This document shows positions 53,143 through 63,063 of a stretch of 64,000 nucleotides of DNA, piece after piece; the first letter of the stretch is position 1, and every line of letters begins with the position of its first letter. A program made the translations under genes and the position numbers. The DNA lies in NCBI GenBank assembly GCA_010672925.1, contig JAAHFP010000027.1, positions 1 to 64,000 of the forward strand, in the 5' to 3' direction. Below the pieces are notes generated by a model, which had not been told where the DNA came from, ran no database searches, and was given only the letters and a program-made list of their open reading frames with translations. The stretch is from Symploca sp. SIO1C2. GTDB lineage: Bacteria > Cyanobacteriota > Cyanobacteriia > Cyanobacteriales > Coleofasciculaceae.

Positions 53143-53250
53143 TATAGAAAAAGGCAGAAGGCAGAGGGCAGAAGGCAGAAGGGAAGAGATTGACAGGTAA
53201 AGGTTTCAGCATTTTGGGTTGTCCTAACCTCCCTGGCTGTTGCTAATATA
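53143..53250. repeat. Small MITE-like element, TATAGCAA ends (copy C, inverted)
   Basis: TATAGAAAAAGGCAGAAGG to GGCTGTTGCTAATATA, the reverse orientation of copies A and B. Lies between the NTPase and TPR genes. Confidence 0.6.
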
Positions 53251-53288
53251 GCGCTTTGCCCTGTAATCAAGTACCGTAAGTAAACAAA

Positions 53289-53320
53289 AGTCCCCCTTTC
53301 TAAGGGGGATTTAGGGGGAT
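53289..53320. repeat. AGTCCCCCTTTCTAAGGGGGATTT repeat, copy 3
   Basis: Same orientation and sequence as copy 1 (21001-21031); 46 bases before the GTG start of the TPR protein. Confidence 0.8.
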
Positions 53321-53366
53321 AAAAGATCTACCCCATGATAAAAACTCTTGCAGGGGGTAAGGATAA

Positions 53367-56297
53367 GTGCAAGACGATATTCACAAAGAGCAGATTCATG
53401 CTAATGAAGATAGCTATACTCGTTTGGTGACGATAATCGAAGCGAGTCAAGGAATATTGTCACTTTTGATTGCTTCTTGTGACGATCGCCACTTTCGGGA
53501 TAGTATTATTCGGCGCTATGAGGCAGAATTGTCACCTCAAATTAGCGGCTACCGGGTGCAGCTAAACTATGAAGAACCAAGTTTGCTCTCGGCTTTAAGG
53601 CAACTACAACAGGCAAATCCAGAATTGCCAAAGGGAAAGGCTGCTGTGCTGACAGTAACAGGTACAGAAGATTTACTGACAGTAGCTTTAGGAGAAGATA
53701 CAATTCGGACGGAAATCCAGCGCTTTTTCGGCTATTTGCAATGGGAAAGAGAAGCACTGCGGCAGTTTACCTATCCTATTGTTCTCTGGGTAACACCGAA
53801 AATTTTAGAGCAGATTAGCTTCGCAGCGCCAGATTTTTGGAGTTGGCGCAGTGGAGTGTTTCGGTTTGTGGCAACAGAAGTAGCAAAGGAGACAGTTACC
53901 CCAACTATCCAGACTAATGACTTGTATCTGATAGACTCAGAAGTAATAGAAACTCTCCCTTTAGATGAACTGCTGCTTAGGGTAAATCAAGTTAAGCAGG
54001 AACAAGGAGAGCAGTCATCGGCTCTAGCAATACTCTATGATCGTGTAGGACAAGCCTATCGCAGCCTGGTCAAAAACCAACAAGCAGAACATCTTCAACA
54101 GGAAATCGATTTAGGGATCGAGTATTTCCAAAAAGCGATCGCTCTACAAATCTTACTCAAAGACAAACCCAATCTGGCCAATACTCTCAATCGATTAGGC
54201 AACTTTTATCAAGAGTTGGGGCGATATGAGCGAGCAATATCCCTGTACAAGCAGTCTTTAGCCATTTCTCGCGAGATTGGTGCTCAACAAACTGAAGCTG
54301 CTTCCTTAAGCAATTTGGGGAAAGCTTATCAATTCTTCGGCAACAAAGCTAGCAATTTGGAAACAGCTATTGCCGCTTACCAAGATGCCCTGCAAATTTA
54401 CACCCGCGAAGCTTTTCCCGTTGACTGGGCAAGGACTCAGAACAATTTGGCAAATGCTTATAGTGATCGCATTCGAGGAGATAAGGCTGATAATTTAGAA
54501 GATGCTATTGCTGCTTACCAAGATGCCCTACAAATTCGTACCCGTGAAGCTTTCCCCGAACAGTGGGCAACAACTCAGAATAATTTAGCAATTGCTTATA
54601 GTGAGCGAATTCGAGGACAAAAAGCTCAGAATTTAGAAACTGCTATTGCCACTTACAACAATGCCCTACAAATTCGTACCCGTGAAGCTTTCCCCGTTGA
54701 CTGGGCAATGACTCAGAATAATTTAGCAAATGCTTATCGTAATCGGATTCGGGGAGATAAAGCTCAGAATTTAGAAGATGCGATCGCTTCTTATCAAAAT
54801 GCCCTACAAATTTACACCCGTGAAGCTTTCCCCGTTGACTGGGCAATGACTCAGAATAATTTAGCAAATGCTTATCGTAATCGGATACGGGGAGATAAGG
54901 CTGATAATTTAGAACATGCGATCGCTTCTTACCAAAATGCCCTGCAAATTTACACCCGTGAAGCTTTTCCCGTTGACTGGGCAATGACTCAGAATAACTT
55001 GGGATTTGCCTACTGGGAGCGTATACGGGGAGATAAGGCTGATAATTTAGAACATGCGATCGCTTACTACCAAAATGCCCTGCAAATTCGTACCTGTGAA
55101 GCTTTACCCGTACAGTGGGCAATGACTCAGAATAATTTAGCAATTGCTTATCGTAATCGGATACGGGGAGATAAGGCTGATAATTTAGAACATGCGATCG
55201 CTTCTTATCAAAATGCCCTACAAATTCGTACCCGTGAAGCTTTTCCCATTGACTGGGCGACAACTCAGAATAATTTAGCAAGTGCCTTCCTTTATCGGAT
55301 ACGGGGAGATAAGGCTGATAATTTAGAACATGCGATCGCTTCTTACCAAAATGCTCTACAAATTCGTACCCGTGAAGCTTTACCCGTACAGTGGGCAATG
55401 ACTCAGAATAACTTAGCAATTGCTTATAGTGATCGGATTCGGGGAGATAAAGCTGATAATTTAGAACATGCGATCGCTTATTATCAAAATGCTCTACAAA
55501 TTCGTACTCGTCAAGCTTTTCCCGTTGACTGGGCGACAACTCAGAATAATTTAGCAGTTGCTTATAGTGAGCGGATTAAGGGAGATAAGGCTAATAATTT
55601 AGAAGATGCGATCACTTCTTGCCAAAATGCTTTACAAATTCTTACCCGCGAAGCTTTCCCTGTTGAGTGGGCAGCAACTCAGAATGATTTAGCAAATGCT
55701 TATCTTAATCGGATACGGGGAGATAAGGCTGATAATTTAGAACATGCGATCGCTTCTTATCAAAATGCCCTACAAATTCATACCCGTGAAGCTTTCCCCA
55801 TTAACTGGGCGACAACTCAGAATAATTTAGCAGTTGCTTATTGTAATCGGATACGGGGAGATAAGGCTGATAATTTAGAAGATGCGATCGCTTCTTACCA
55901 AAATGCTCTAGAAATTCGTACCCGTGAAGCTTTTCCCGTTGACTGGGCAACGACTCAGTATAACTTAGCAATTGCTTATAGTAATCGGATACGGGGAGAT
56001 AAAGCTGATAATTTAGAAGAAGCGATCGCTTATTGCCAAAATGCTCTACAAATTTACACTCGTGAAGCTTTCCCCATTAACTGGGCGATGACTCAGAATA
56101 ATTTGGCAACTGCTTATCGCCATCGGATTAGGGGAGATAAGGCTAATAATTTAGAATATGTGATCGCATCTTGCCAAAATGCTCTACAAATTTATACCCG
56201 TGAAGCTTTCCCTATTGAGTGGGAAAAAACTCAGAAGAATTTGAGACTTATTCAGAGAGATAAGGAAAAGCTGGAGAAGAAGATAACGGAAGTTTGA
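53367..56297 (+). CDS. iSTAND-like N-terminus plus large 46-residue TPR-like repeat array
   Basis: 976 residues; GTG at 53367 with GGGGGTAAGG upstream. Residues 1-185 (RLVTIIEASQGILSLLIASC, PIVLWVTPKILEQISFAAPD) have the look of a P-loop NTPase that lost Walker A, as in inactive STAND modules. Residues 220-330 are ordinary TPRs (LGNFYQELGRYERAISLYKQ). From about 331 to the end come 13 full and one partial copies of a 46-residue unit, consensus NLE(H/D)AIASYQNALQIRTREA, F-P-V-D-W-A-x-T-Q-N-N-L-A-x-A-Y-x-x-R-I-R-G-D-K-A-D. Probably the sensor or scaffold for the NTPase just upstream. Confidence 0.8.
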   Translation: MQDDIHKEQIHANEDSYTRLVTIIEASQGILSLLIASCDDRHFRDSIIRRYEAELSPQISGYRVQLNYEEPSLLSALRQLQQANPELPKGKAAVLTVTGTEDLLTVALGEDTIRTEIQRFFGYLQWEREALRQFTYPIVLWVTPKILEQISFAAPDFWSWRSGVFRFVATEVAKETVTPTIQTNDLYLIDSEVIETLPLDELLLRVNQVKQEQGEQSSALAILYDRVGQAYRSLVKNQQAEHLQQEIDLGIEYFQKAIALQILLKDKPNLANTLNRLGNFYQELGRYERAISLYKQSLAISREIGAQQTEAASLSNLGKAYQFFGNKASNLETAIAAYQDALQIYTREAFPVDWARTQNNLANAYSDRIRGDKADNLEDAIAAYQDALQIRTREAFPEQWATTQNNLAIAYSERIRGQKAQNLETAIATYNNALQIRTREAFPVDWAMTQNNLANAYRNRIRGDKAQNLEDAIASYQNALQIYTREAFPVDWAMTQNNLANAYRNRIRGDKADNLEHAIASYQNALQIYTREAFPVDWAMTQNNLGFAYWERIRGDKADNLEHAIAYYQNALQIRTCEALPVQWAMTQNNLAIAYRNRIRGDKADNLEHAIASYQNALQIRTREAFPIDWATTQNNLASAFLYRIRGDKADNLEHAIASYQNALQIRTREALPVQWAMTQNNLAIAYSDRIRGDKADNLEHAIAYYQNALQIRTRQAFPVDWATTQNNLAVAYSERIKGDKANNLEDAITSCQNALQILTREAFPVEWAATQNDLANAYLNRIRGDKADNLEHAIASYQNALQIHTREAFPINWATTQNNLAVAYCNRIRGDKADNLEDAIASYQNALEIRTREAFPVDWATTQYNLAIAYSNRIRGDKADNLEEAIAYCQNALQIYTREAFPINWAMTQNNLATAYRHRIRGDKANNLEYVIASCQNALQIYTREAFPIEWEKTQKNLRLIQRDKEKLEKKITEV
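54356..56240 (+). repeat. 138-bp tandem coding repeats (about 14)
   Basis: In-frame units of 138 bp within the TPR gene. Many units carry the HIP1 octamer at the same place (GATGCGATCGCTTCTTA or CATGCGATCGCTT, coding A-I-A). Neighbouring units are nearly identical at the DNA level, pointing to recent unequal crossing-over. A 298-codon antisense open frame here is a by-product of the periodicity. Confidence 0.9.
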
Positions 56298-56321
56298 AAG
56301 TGCGGAAGTCAACAATAGTAA

Positions 56322-56491
56322 TTTATACCTTACAGGCGTACACCTATTCCATTATTAAAATAATAGCAAAAAATAATTAAAATTACAACCAATAAAATAC
56401 CCATATCAGAAATCGATTGCCTACGACAGCAGCTATCGATTACCCATGTCTGCCCACTAATCCTGCATTTTGGGTAAACTAAGGTGGGCAT
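56322..56491. repeat. 170-bp direct repeat, copy 1 (flanks the dioxygenase region)
   Basis: From TTTATACCTTACAGGCG to CTAAGGTGGGCAT; matches 58468-58637 over its whole 170 bp with scattered changes. The minus strand of this copy has a 60-codon frame (MPTLVYPKCRISGQTWVIDS...), but the second copy has a stop at the same place, so I treat it as non-coding. It shares GTGCGCCTGTA-type sequence with the 31.4-kb repeats. Confidence 0.85.
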
Positions 56492-56543
56492 TGGAGAAGT
56501 GAAACCTAACACAATATACTCCGGGTTGAGTTACGCGATCGCT

Positions 56544-57339
<796 letters not shown>

Positions 57340-57532
57340 GCTATCGCTACACCCAACCTACTGATTCTGCCTTGTTACAACTAAAGTGTAAGTATTCTAC
57401 CAAACTTGAAATAATCCCTTTTTACCTTGCAAACTTCTTCCTTCCCTTCTGCCTTCTGCCCTCTGCCTTCTGCCTTGTTGTGACCACTTGTTGTATATTT
57501 TTCAAAGGTTATATATAAAAAATCTTTTTAGA

Positions 57533-58396
57533 ATGAATCAACTGTTGACGGTAAAGCAGCATTCAAGACTGGGTAAGGAAGTCCTACAAGATTGTAATCT
57601 TAAACATTTGACCACCCAACAAGTCCAGCAATTAAAGCAATCTCTTTGGGAACATGGGGTGATAGTTGTCAAAAAGCAAAAACTGACAGCAACTCAGTTG
57701 AAAGACTTTGCTATCCAGACATTCGGTGACTCAAACCTCGGTAAGCGTCCCAAGACTCTAGATCCTGAAATCAACCTAGATTTACAAAGTCCAGGAGTCT
57801 CTATTTTAGGCAATGCCAAAGGTCTTTCTCAGGAGATTAGGGGTAAGTTTGCTTGGGAATGGCATCAGGACAAAGACCACCTCCCCAAAACAGAGGGACT
57901 GGATATGAATAGCCTTTATGTAGTGATGCTTTATGGGGTAAAAATCCCTCCGGAAGGAACCAATGGAGAGCCTCACACTACTAACTTTCTCGATATGGTG
58001 GAAGCCTACCATAATCTCGATAGTCAACATCGGCAGCAATTAGAGCAACTTTCGATGTATCACCTGTCACCTAGGACCCCACCACCAGGAGAAGAGATTC
58101 CCCGGAAATTACATCCCATTGTCTCAACTCACAAAGTAACTGGGCGCAAAGGATTATATTTAGGTTCTGATACTTCGATTCTCGTGGGACTAGAAGCAAA
58201 CCTCGAAGAAGCTAAACAATATTGGCAGGATTTGTTTGGCAAAATTTTAAGCTCTACACCAGTTTACTCCCATGTTTGGCAACCTGGAGATATCGTATTT
58301 TGGGATAACTCTCAAGTCATGCACACAGGAATGCCTTACGATGCCTTGAAGTATCAGCGGATTGCTCTGCGTGTTGGTGTTGTGAATAGGTGGTAG
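57533..58396 (+). CDS. TauD/TfdA-family Fe(II)/2-oxoglutarate dioxygenase
   Basis: 287 residues from the ATG at 57533; the frame upstream to 57488 lacks family sequence. Iron ligands are His111 and Asp113 (AWEWHQDKDH) and distal His264 (SQVMHTGMPYD); Arg276 or Arg280 (YQRIALRVG) would bind 2-oxoglutarate. GVIVVKKQKLTATQLKDFAI is the usual N-terminal part. Such enzymes oxidise sulfonates, amino acids or natural-product precursors; no tau, sulfonate or NRPS genes are nearby. Flanked by 170-bp direct repeats, suggestive of acquisition or rearrangement. Confidence 0.85.
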   Translation: MNQLLTVKQHSRLGKEVLQDCNLKHLTTQQVQQLKQSLWEHGVIVVKKQKLTATQLKDFAIQTFGDSNLGKRPKTLDPEINLDLQSPGVSILGNAKGLSQEIRGKFAWEWHQDKDHLPKTEGLDMNSLYVVMLYGVKIPPEGTNGEPHTTNFLDMVEAYHNLDSQHRQQLEQLSMYHLSPRTPPPGEEIPRKLHPIVSTHKVTGRKGLYLGSDTSILVGLEANLEEAKQYWQDLFGKILSSTPVYSHVWQPGDIVFWDNSQVMHTGMPYDALKYQRIALRVGVVNRW

Positions 58397-58430
58397 GTGG
58401 TAGGTGGTAGGTGGTAGGTGGTAGGTTTTA
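58387..58430. repeat. GGTAGGTGGTAGGT heptamer array
   Basis: Six or so GGTGGTA heptamers immediately after the dioxygenase stop codon (the last codons TRP-stop, TGGTAG, are themselves repeat sequence). Confidence 0.9.
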
Positions 58431-58467
58431 GAGAATTTTCCACAGAGGTGCAAGGTTTTTTAGCTTA

Positions 58468-58637
58468 TTTATACTTTACAGGCGCACACCTATTCCATTG
58501 TTAAAATAATAGCAAAAAATAATGAAAATTACAACCAATAAAATACTCTAAGGGGAAAGCTATCACCTACAACACCAGCTATCGATTACCCATGTTTGCC
58601 CACCAATCCTGCATTTTGGATAAACTAAGGTGGGCAT
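58468..58637. repeat. 170-bp direct repeat, copy 2
   Basis: Counterpart of 56322-56491 in the same orientation, about 1.98 kb apart. Includes TTACAGGCGCACACCTATTC and CCAATCCTGCATTTTGG. Confidence 0.85.
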
Positions 58638-58664
58638 GAATTTCAACGCGATCGCAATCAAATC

Positions 58665-58901
58665 TCAAACTTCAGTTGCTTCCTCATGTTCCTGTAACCA
58701 AGTTACTAAATCTGCTACTTGCGAAAAATCAAACAGTTCTTCTCCCAAATCTTCTAACTTTTCTGGCGATAAGCGTTGAACAGTTTCCAATATCTGAGGC
58801 TCAAGTTCACCAAACTTGCCCCTTAGCATACGCATCATCAACTTCAAAATTCCATCTTTGACAAATTGTTGATACCAAGGAGATTCAAGTAATACAGTCA
58901 T
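58665..58901 (-). CDS. DUF4351-type C-terminal fragment (Rpn/PD-(D/E)XK family remnant)
   Basis: 78 residues from the ATG at 58901. LMMRMLRGKFGELEPQILET then VQRLSPEKLEDLGEELFDFS and DLVTWL match the DUF4351 tail that ends cyanobacterial Rpn-like nuclease/transposase-related proteins. The catalytic nuclease part is absent, and the N-terminal SPWYQQFVKDGI resembles the junction just before DUF4351. Either a decayed gene or a stand-alone short version. Confidence 0.6.
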   Translation of the reverse strand: MTVLLESPWYQQFVKDGILKLMMRMLRGKFGELEPQILETVQRLSPEKLEDLGEELFDFSQVADLVTWLQEHEEATEV

Positions 58902-59329
58902 ATCATGTCCGGTTGAATACTTACACTTTAGTGAAAACAAGGCAGAAGGCAGTCTCAATGAAAAAAGATTTTTCACCACCATGTATGAAACTTCATCTCT
59001 CCCCGTCTCCCCGTCTCCTTGTCTCCCCGTCTCTTTCAAGTCATAGGGCAGAGGGCAGAAGGGAAGGAAGAAAGTTGCAAGGTAGAAGGATCTGATAACT
59101 TTTTAGACGGACATGATATTATATCCCACCTCATTCTCACTGGAAGTCAGAGGAGAGTAAGTCAACAGCAACTGTATCAAGGTTTTAAGTAACCCATTTT
59201 ATCCAGGTATCTGGTGCTAGACTAATGAGACGTTTGCTGCCAATATCTGCGGTTTTGGGCATTTTGGAGGATTATTGTTCGTCTTAGGAGATTTATCATA
59301 TATCCATTATCCATTATTAATTAAAGCCA
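58902..59329. other. Gap with CCCCGTCTCC repeats
   Basis: 428 bp. A CCCCGTCTCCCCGTCTCC run lies at about 58999-59033 and a GGACATGATAT motif near 59106 (also near 43929 and 58903). TATCCATTATCCATTATTA precedes the next gene. No ORF supported. Confidence 0.55.
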
Positions 59330-60238
59330 ATGAGTAACCAACCAACTTTATCTATTGTTACTGCTACCAGAGGAAACTTTACTGACTATTGGTTTGAGCA
59401 ACTCCTCGCTGTTAAGGGTAATGTTGAATTTATCTTAGTTTATCCCCCTGGAGTATCTAACCAACCAATTAACGATCCTCGATTTAAAATCATCACTAGC
59501 CCCTTTAAAGGAGAAGTGATGCAGCGATTTATCGGCTTGCTCAATGCTTCTGGATTGTATACCCTAGCTCTTGATGATGATGACTATGTCCATCCCGATG
59601 TTCTGCAACTAGTGAAGGAATACTTCGCAACCTTTCCTGATAGTTGGGTTTTACGGCTCCGGATGAAGAAAATTGATATTACAGACGAAGAGCGAATTCG
59701 CAGCCCTTGGGAACCAATCCCGGATTTCAAGCAATTAGATATAGCTCCTAGAACCCAGAATGATAAACCTATCATACTACAAACCCTTCCTATTGCTCCT
59801 CTCAACAACAAATTGGATGCTCGGTTGCTGATAGGAGCTTGTGAACGAAGGGATATGCACGGAGCACATATTGAAAATTTCAATAACAAGGTTTGGCAAA
59901 CCGAGTTAGTTCACCAATCCTTAGCAGAATTAGCTGAGGTGATGAAGATTAAGGGTAACTTGCACTGGATTCCTAGCTGGAGTTTAGACCGACTATTAGG
60001 ACTATTTATTCAAGCTAAGTTTTTTGAAGAGGATAAAACTGTTGGCCATTGGATGCCTCTACCAGAGCAAATTCGTTATATTGTCAGACCTTCATCTATC
60101 AAAGAATTAAGGTTTTATGTTGCCGCCGACGGTCTCTTAGCAAAGCGCTTTCCTCAATACGGGTACTTTAAAAATCTATTTTTTGACCAATTATGGATTG
60201 GACTCAAAATATTTATCCGACGCTCTTTTTCTAAATAA
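59330..60238 (+). CDS. Glycosyltransferase-like protein with DDDD motif
   Basis: 302 residues. PTLSIVTATRGNFTDYWFEQ and GNVEFILVYPPGV are GT-A-like beginnings; GEVMQRFIGLLNASGLYTLA then LDDDDYVHPDVLQLV gives the metal-binding acidic motif of family 2-like transferases. The rest (RLRMKKIDITDEERIRSPWE, PSWSLDRLLGLFIQ) is unfamiliar. Ends in a basic amphipathic segment (FIRRSFSK). Role in cell-surface glycan synthesis is likely, the sugar unknown. Isolated gene. Confidence 0.7.
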   Translation: MSNQPTLSIVTATRGNFTDYWFEQLLAVKGNVEFILVYPPGVSNQPINDPRFKIITSPFKGEVMQRFIGLLNASGLYTLALDDDDYVHPDVLQLVKEYFATFPDSWVLRLRMKKIDITDEERIRSPWEPIPDFKQLDIAPRTQNDKPIILQTLPIAPLNNKLDARLLIGACERRDMHGAHIENFNNKVWQTELVHQSLAELAEVMKIKGNLHWIPSWSLDRLLGLFIQAKFFEEDKTVGHWMPLPEQIRYIVRPSSIKELRFYVAADGLLAKRFPQYGYFKNLFFDQLWIGLKIFIRRSFSK

Positions 60239-60296
60239 CCATATTCATACCAAATCCTGGTTGGACAACACCGTTTTCAGCCAACCGCGAAATCCT

Positions 60297-60324
60297 GTAG
60301 AGACGTTGCATGCAACGTCTCTAC
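60297..60324. repeat. Perfect 28-base palindrome, copy 2
   Basis: Identical to 25926-25953 including the following ACAATGTGGACAT. Confidence 0.9.
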
Positions 60325-60362
60325 AATGTGGACATCACGAACTGATGGGGTGATCATTGTGG

Positions 60363-60491
60363 CTACAATGTAGATTCAATGAGAGTTGCAGCTTTGTTAC
60401 CTCGTTTATAATTGGGTCTTTTATGGGGAGAAAGAGCCATTAGAGATTCCGCTATTTTTTCAAAAAAATCGAGAAAAGAAAGCTTTTTCAT
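60363..60491 (-). pseudogene. Short coding remnant, unknown (possibly transposase end)
   Basis: Minus strand from ATG at 60491: MKKLSFLDFFEKIAESLMAL then SPHKRPNYKRGNKAATLIES and stop at 60363, 42 residues. The basic, Asn/Lys-rich end resembles the terminal part of a transposase, but I cannot name a family. Listed as a probable relic. Confidence 0.3.
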
Positions 60492-60517
60492 CACACCTAA
60501 AACCTAAAACATAAAAG

Positions 60518-60730
60518 CTAATTAACAAGCTGCCAAATAGTTTGAGGTAATTGAATAATTTCTTGCAACAGCTCAGATACCTTAACATCAAAGACTAGCT
60601 GCAACAGTAGCACAATAATAGTCAAAACAATCCCAGTTGCCATGCTAGCTTTCACAACCTTAACTAGCCAGGTAAAAACTAGCCAGGAGACAATTACTGC
60701 ACCAATGATAATAATTAGTTCTGGCATCAA
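60518..60730 (-). CDS. Small two-helix membrane protein
   Basis: 70 residues: helix LIIIIGAVIVSWLVFTWLV, loop KVVKAS, helix TGIVLTIIVLLLQLVF, then an amphipathic end (VKVSELLQEIIQLPQTIWQL). The pattern is recalled as a conserved cyanobacterial hypothetical. Upstream of dxr on the same strand but 242 bp away. Confidence 0.65.
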   Translation of the reverse strand: MMPELIIIIGAVIVSWLVFTWLVKVVKASMATGIVLTIIVLLLQLVFDVKVSELLQEIIQLPQTIWQLVN

Positions 60731-60972
60731 TTAATAAGTAGCGTCTAGGGAATAGGGAATAGGGAATGGGGAATGGGGAATAGGATAAAATTACGCGATC
60801 TTGCTAGCAATGTATAAAGACTGAAGAACGGAAATCAAAATATTTTTGCCTTAACTTGTCACCAATGTCTATTAAGCTAAGGCGCATTGAAATTGGTTTG
60901 TCCTAATCTCCGCGTCCCCGTGTCCCCGCGTCACCGCGTCAGTACTAATTCACAATTTAAATGAACAACAGC

Positions 60973-62163
60973 TTACCCCTTGCTTCCTACTAATGACCGA
61001 TGACTAATGACAAATGACTTAACCTCTTGTCTTGCCCAACTATCTGCTGCCAAAATATCATCTAAACTAGGATTGGAACAATTGTCATCCCGGTGGCGAT
61101 TGCACACATGTTCAATACAACGGGCAATATCCAAGTAACCGATTTTTTCTTCTAAAAAGAGTGCCACCGCTTGCTCATTGGCTGCATTTAACACTGCTGG
61201 CATTGAACCCCCAGCCCTACCGGCGGCATAAGCTAGTTGCATACAAGGATACTTCTGATGGTCTGGTTCCCTAAAAGTCAAATTTCCTGCTTTTACCAAG
61301 TCTAGCTGTTCCCAATCAGTATAAAGGCGCTCCGGCCATGACAAAGCATAAAGTAAGGGTAAGCGCATATCCGGCCAACCTAGTTGAGCTAAAACTGAGG
61401 TATCTTGTAGTTCGATCAGGGAATGAATAATACTTTGGGGATGAATCACAATATCGATGTGGTCGTAATCCATACCAAATAGGAAGTGAGCCTCAATCAC
61501 CTCCAATCCCTTATTCATCAAGGTAGCGGAATCTACAGTAATTTTGCGTCCCATCGACCAGTTGGGGTGCTTAATGGCATCAGCAACCTTAACTTCAGGC
61601 AATTTCTCCACCGGCCAATCTCGGAAAGCTCCCCCAGATGCCGTTAAAAGAATTCGCCGCAAGCCACCAGCTGGCACTCCCTGGAGGCACTGAAAAATGG
61701 CGGAGTGCTCTGAGTCAGCAGGTAACAGCTTCACTCCATGTTTTTCTAATAATGGCAGCACCACCGGACCACCAGCAATCAAGGTTTCCTTATTCGCTAA
61801 GGCAATATCTTTACCGGCTTCAATAGCAGCAATTGTTGGTAACAAACCAGCACAGCCAACAATGCCAGTAACTACCGCTTCTGCATCCCCATACCTAGCT
61901 ACTTCCGCTACCCCAGCTTCCCCTGCCAGGAGAATTGGTTGGGGGTCAAGATCCGCAACTGCCTCTTGCAAAGCGGAGAACTTCTCTTGGGCAAAGATAG
62001 CCGCGATTGCAGGTCTAAATTGCCTAATCTGAGTAGCTAACATTTCTACATTACTTCCTGCTGCCAATCCTACCAGTTGGAATTGGTCAGGATACTGACT
62101 CACAATATCTAAGGTTTGAGTACCGATGGATCCAGTGGAACCAAGAAGAGTTATTGATTTCAT
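60973..62163 (-). CDS. dxr: 1-deoxy-D-xylulose-5-phosphate reductoisomerase
   Basis: 396 residues from the ATG at 62163 (a TTG at 62166 precedes it). [14 protein letters not shown] binds [33 protein letters not shown] (metal and substrate Asp, Ser, Glu) and the hinge/lid [20 protein letters not shown] are diagnostic. Second step of the MEP isoprenoid pathway, feeding carotenoids, phytol and quinones. Intact; the next gene (62339) is divergent. Confidence 0.96.
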   Translation of the reverse strand: MKSITLLGSTGSIGTQTLDIVSQYPDQFQLVGLAAGSNVEMLATQIRQFRPAIAAIFAQEKFSALQEAVADLDPQPILLAGEAGVAEVARYGDAEAVVTGIVGCAGLLPTIAAIEAGKDIALANKETLIAGGPVVLPLLEKHGVKLLPADSEHSAIFQCLQGVPAGGLRRILLTASGGAFRDWPVEKLPEVKVADAIKHPNWSMGRKITVDSATLMNKGLEVIEAHFLFGMDYDHIDIVIHPQSIIHSLIELQDTSVLAQLGWPDMRLPLLYALSWPERLYTDWEQLDLVKAGNLTFREPDHQKYPCMQLAYAAGRAGGSMPAVLNAANEQAVALFLEEKIGYLDIARCIEHVCNRHRDDNCSNPSLDDILAADSWARQEVKSFVISHRSLVGSKG

Positions 62164-62338
62164 CAAAAATTTTCGCTAACTGGCAAATCTCGTCATGATT
62201 CCACTATAAAATTCTTTGGGTGCGGTTCTCAGAGAAAGAGGGTATAATTTCCCAGGGTCAAGATAACAAGCTTGTCAGAGTAATCTTTTGGGAAAAAAAG
62301 AGCTTGATGAGACAAGCTGCAATAAAAGCCAAAAACGG

Positions 62339-62863
62339 ATGAGAAAATTTTCTATATTCAGTAAGCTATTCCTGTTGGTAGTATTATTTTTCTTGACTAC
62401 TCCTGGTAGAAGACTCAGAGAACTTATATCTCCTCACTTCACCAAAACACCAAAAAAAGGAGATAAGATTGGTCAGTACACAGTTACTAGTCCTTGGGGA
62501 CCAAGAAACCTAGGAATTGCAGGAGCCTCTACTTTCCATCAAGGGGTAGATCTGAATACACCAGTAGGAACACCATTGTACGCGATCGGTAAATCTGGAG
62601 CTTTTGTGGATGTCCAATGCTGGACAGATAAAAAAGGTGGCGGCTTGGTGGCATCTTATAAGTCTTTAGGCATCTCTTTTGACTACCTCCATCTCTCTAA
62701 ATGCTATCCAGGAAAACAACCAGCAGGATCTGTCATTGCTTTGTCGGGAGCATCTGGTGTTGGTAGTGGACCTCACTTTCACTTCCAACAAAGGAATGTT
62801 CTAGGGAAGAAAGTACCTCCTCAAGCTAAGTACATTGAATGGTCTCTTCAAGGTAGGGAATAG
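62339..62863 (+). CDS. M23-family metallopeptidase, exported
   Basis: 174 residues from the ATG at 62339 (a TTG at 62288 would add 17 residues). A hydrophobic anchor or signal (FLLVVLFFLTTPG) is followed by the LytM core: SPWGPRNLG, TFHQGVDLNTPVGTPLYAIG with His67 and Asp71, FDYLHLSKC and the HxH motif in PHFHFQ. Cuts peptidoglycan cross-links or acts as amidase activator. No LysM or SH3 domain, so this is a minimal version. Confidence 0.82.
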   Translation: MRKFSIFSKLFLLVVLFFLTTPGRRLRELISPHFTKTPKKGDKIGQYTVTSPWGPRNLGIAGASTFHQGVDLNTPVGTPLYAIGKSGAFVDVQCWTDKKGGGLVASYKSLGISFDYLHLSKCYPGKQPAGSVIALSGASGVGSGPHFHFQQRNVLGKKVPPQAKYIEWSLQGRE

Positions 62864-63063
62864 GGAATTGGGAATTGAGAATTGAGAATTAGGAATGGGA
62901 GATGTACCTCACTGATGCAAGAATTGCTATGTTCTGATGGAGTAATTTCATCCTGATTTCATATTCACCTGCAACAGTTAGACATAGGGACTGTAATGAC
63001 CAACTAATAGACTGACAGTTCGGTAATACCGACCTTAAGCTGGAAAAAGCTCTCACCAAACTG

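Noticed and set aside
54643-55539. 298-codon open frame antisense to the TPR array
   Set aside because: It follows the 138-bp period of the sense repeats exactly; an antisense frame without stops is expected once one unit lacks them. No start signal or family resemblance.
56330-56512. 60-residue membrane-like ORF in the 170-bp repeat
   Set aside because: The second copy of the repeat (58468-58637) has a stop codon after MPTLVYPKCRIGGQTWVIDS-WCCR, so the frame is not conserved.
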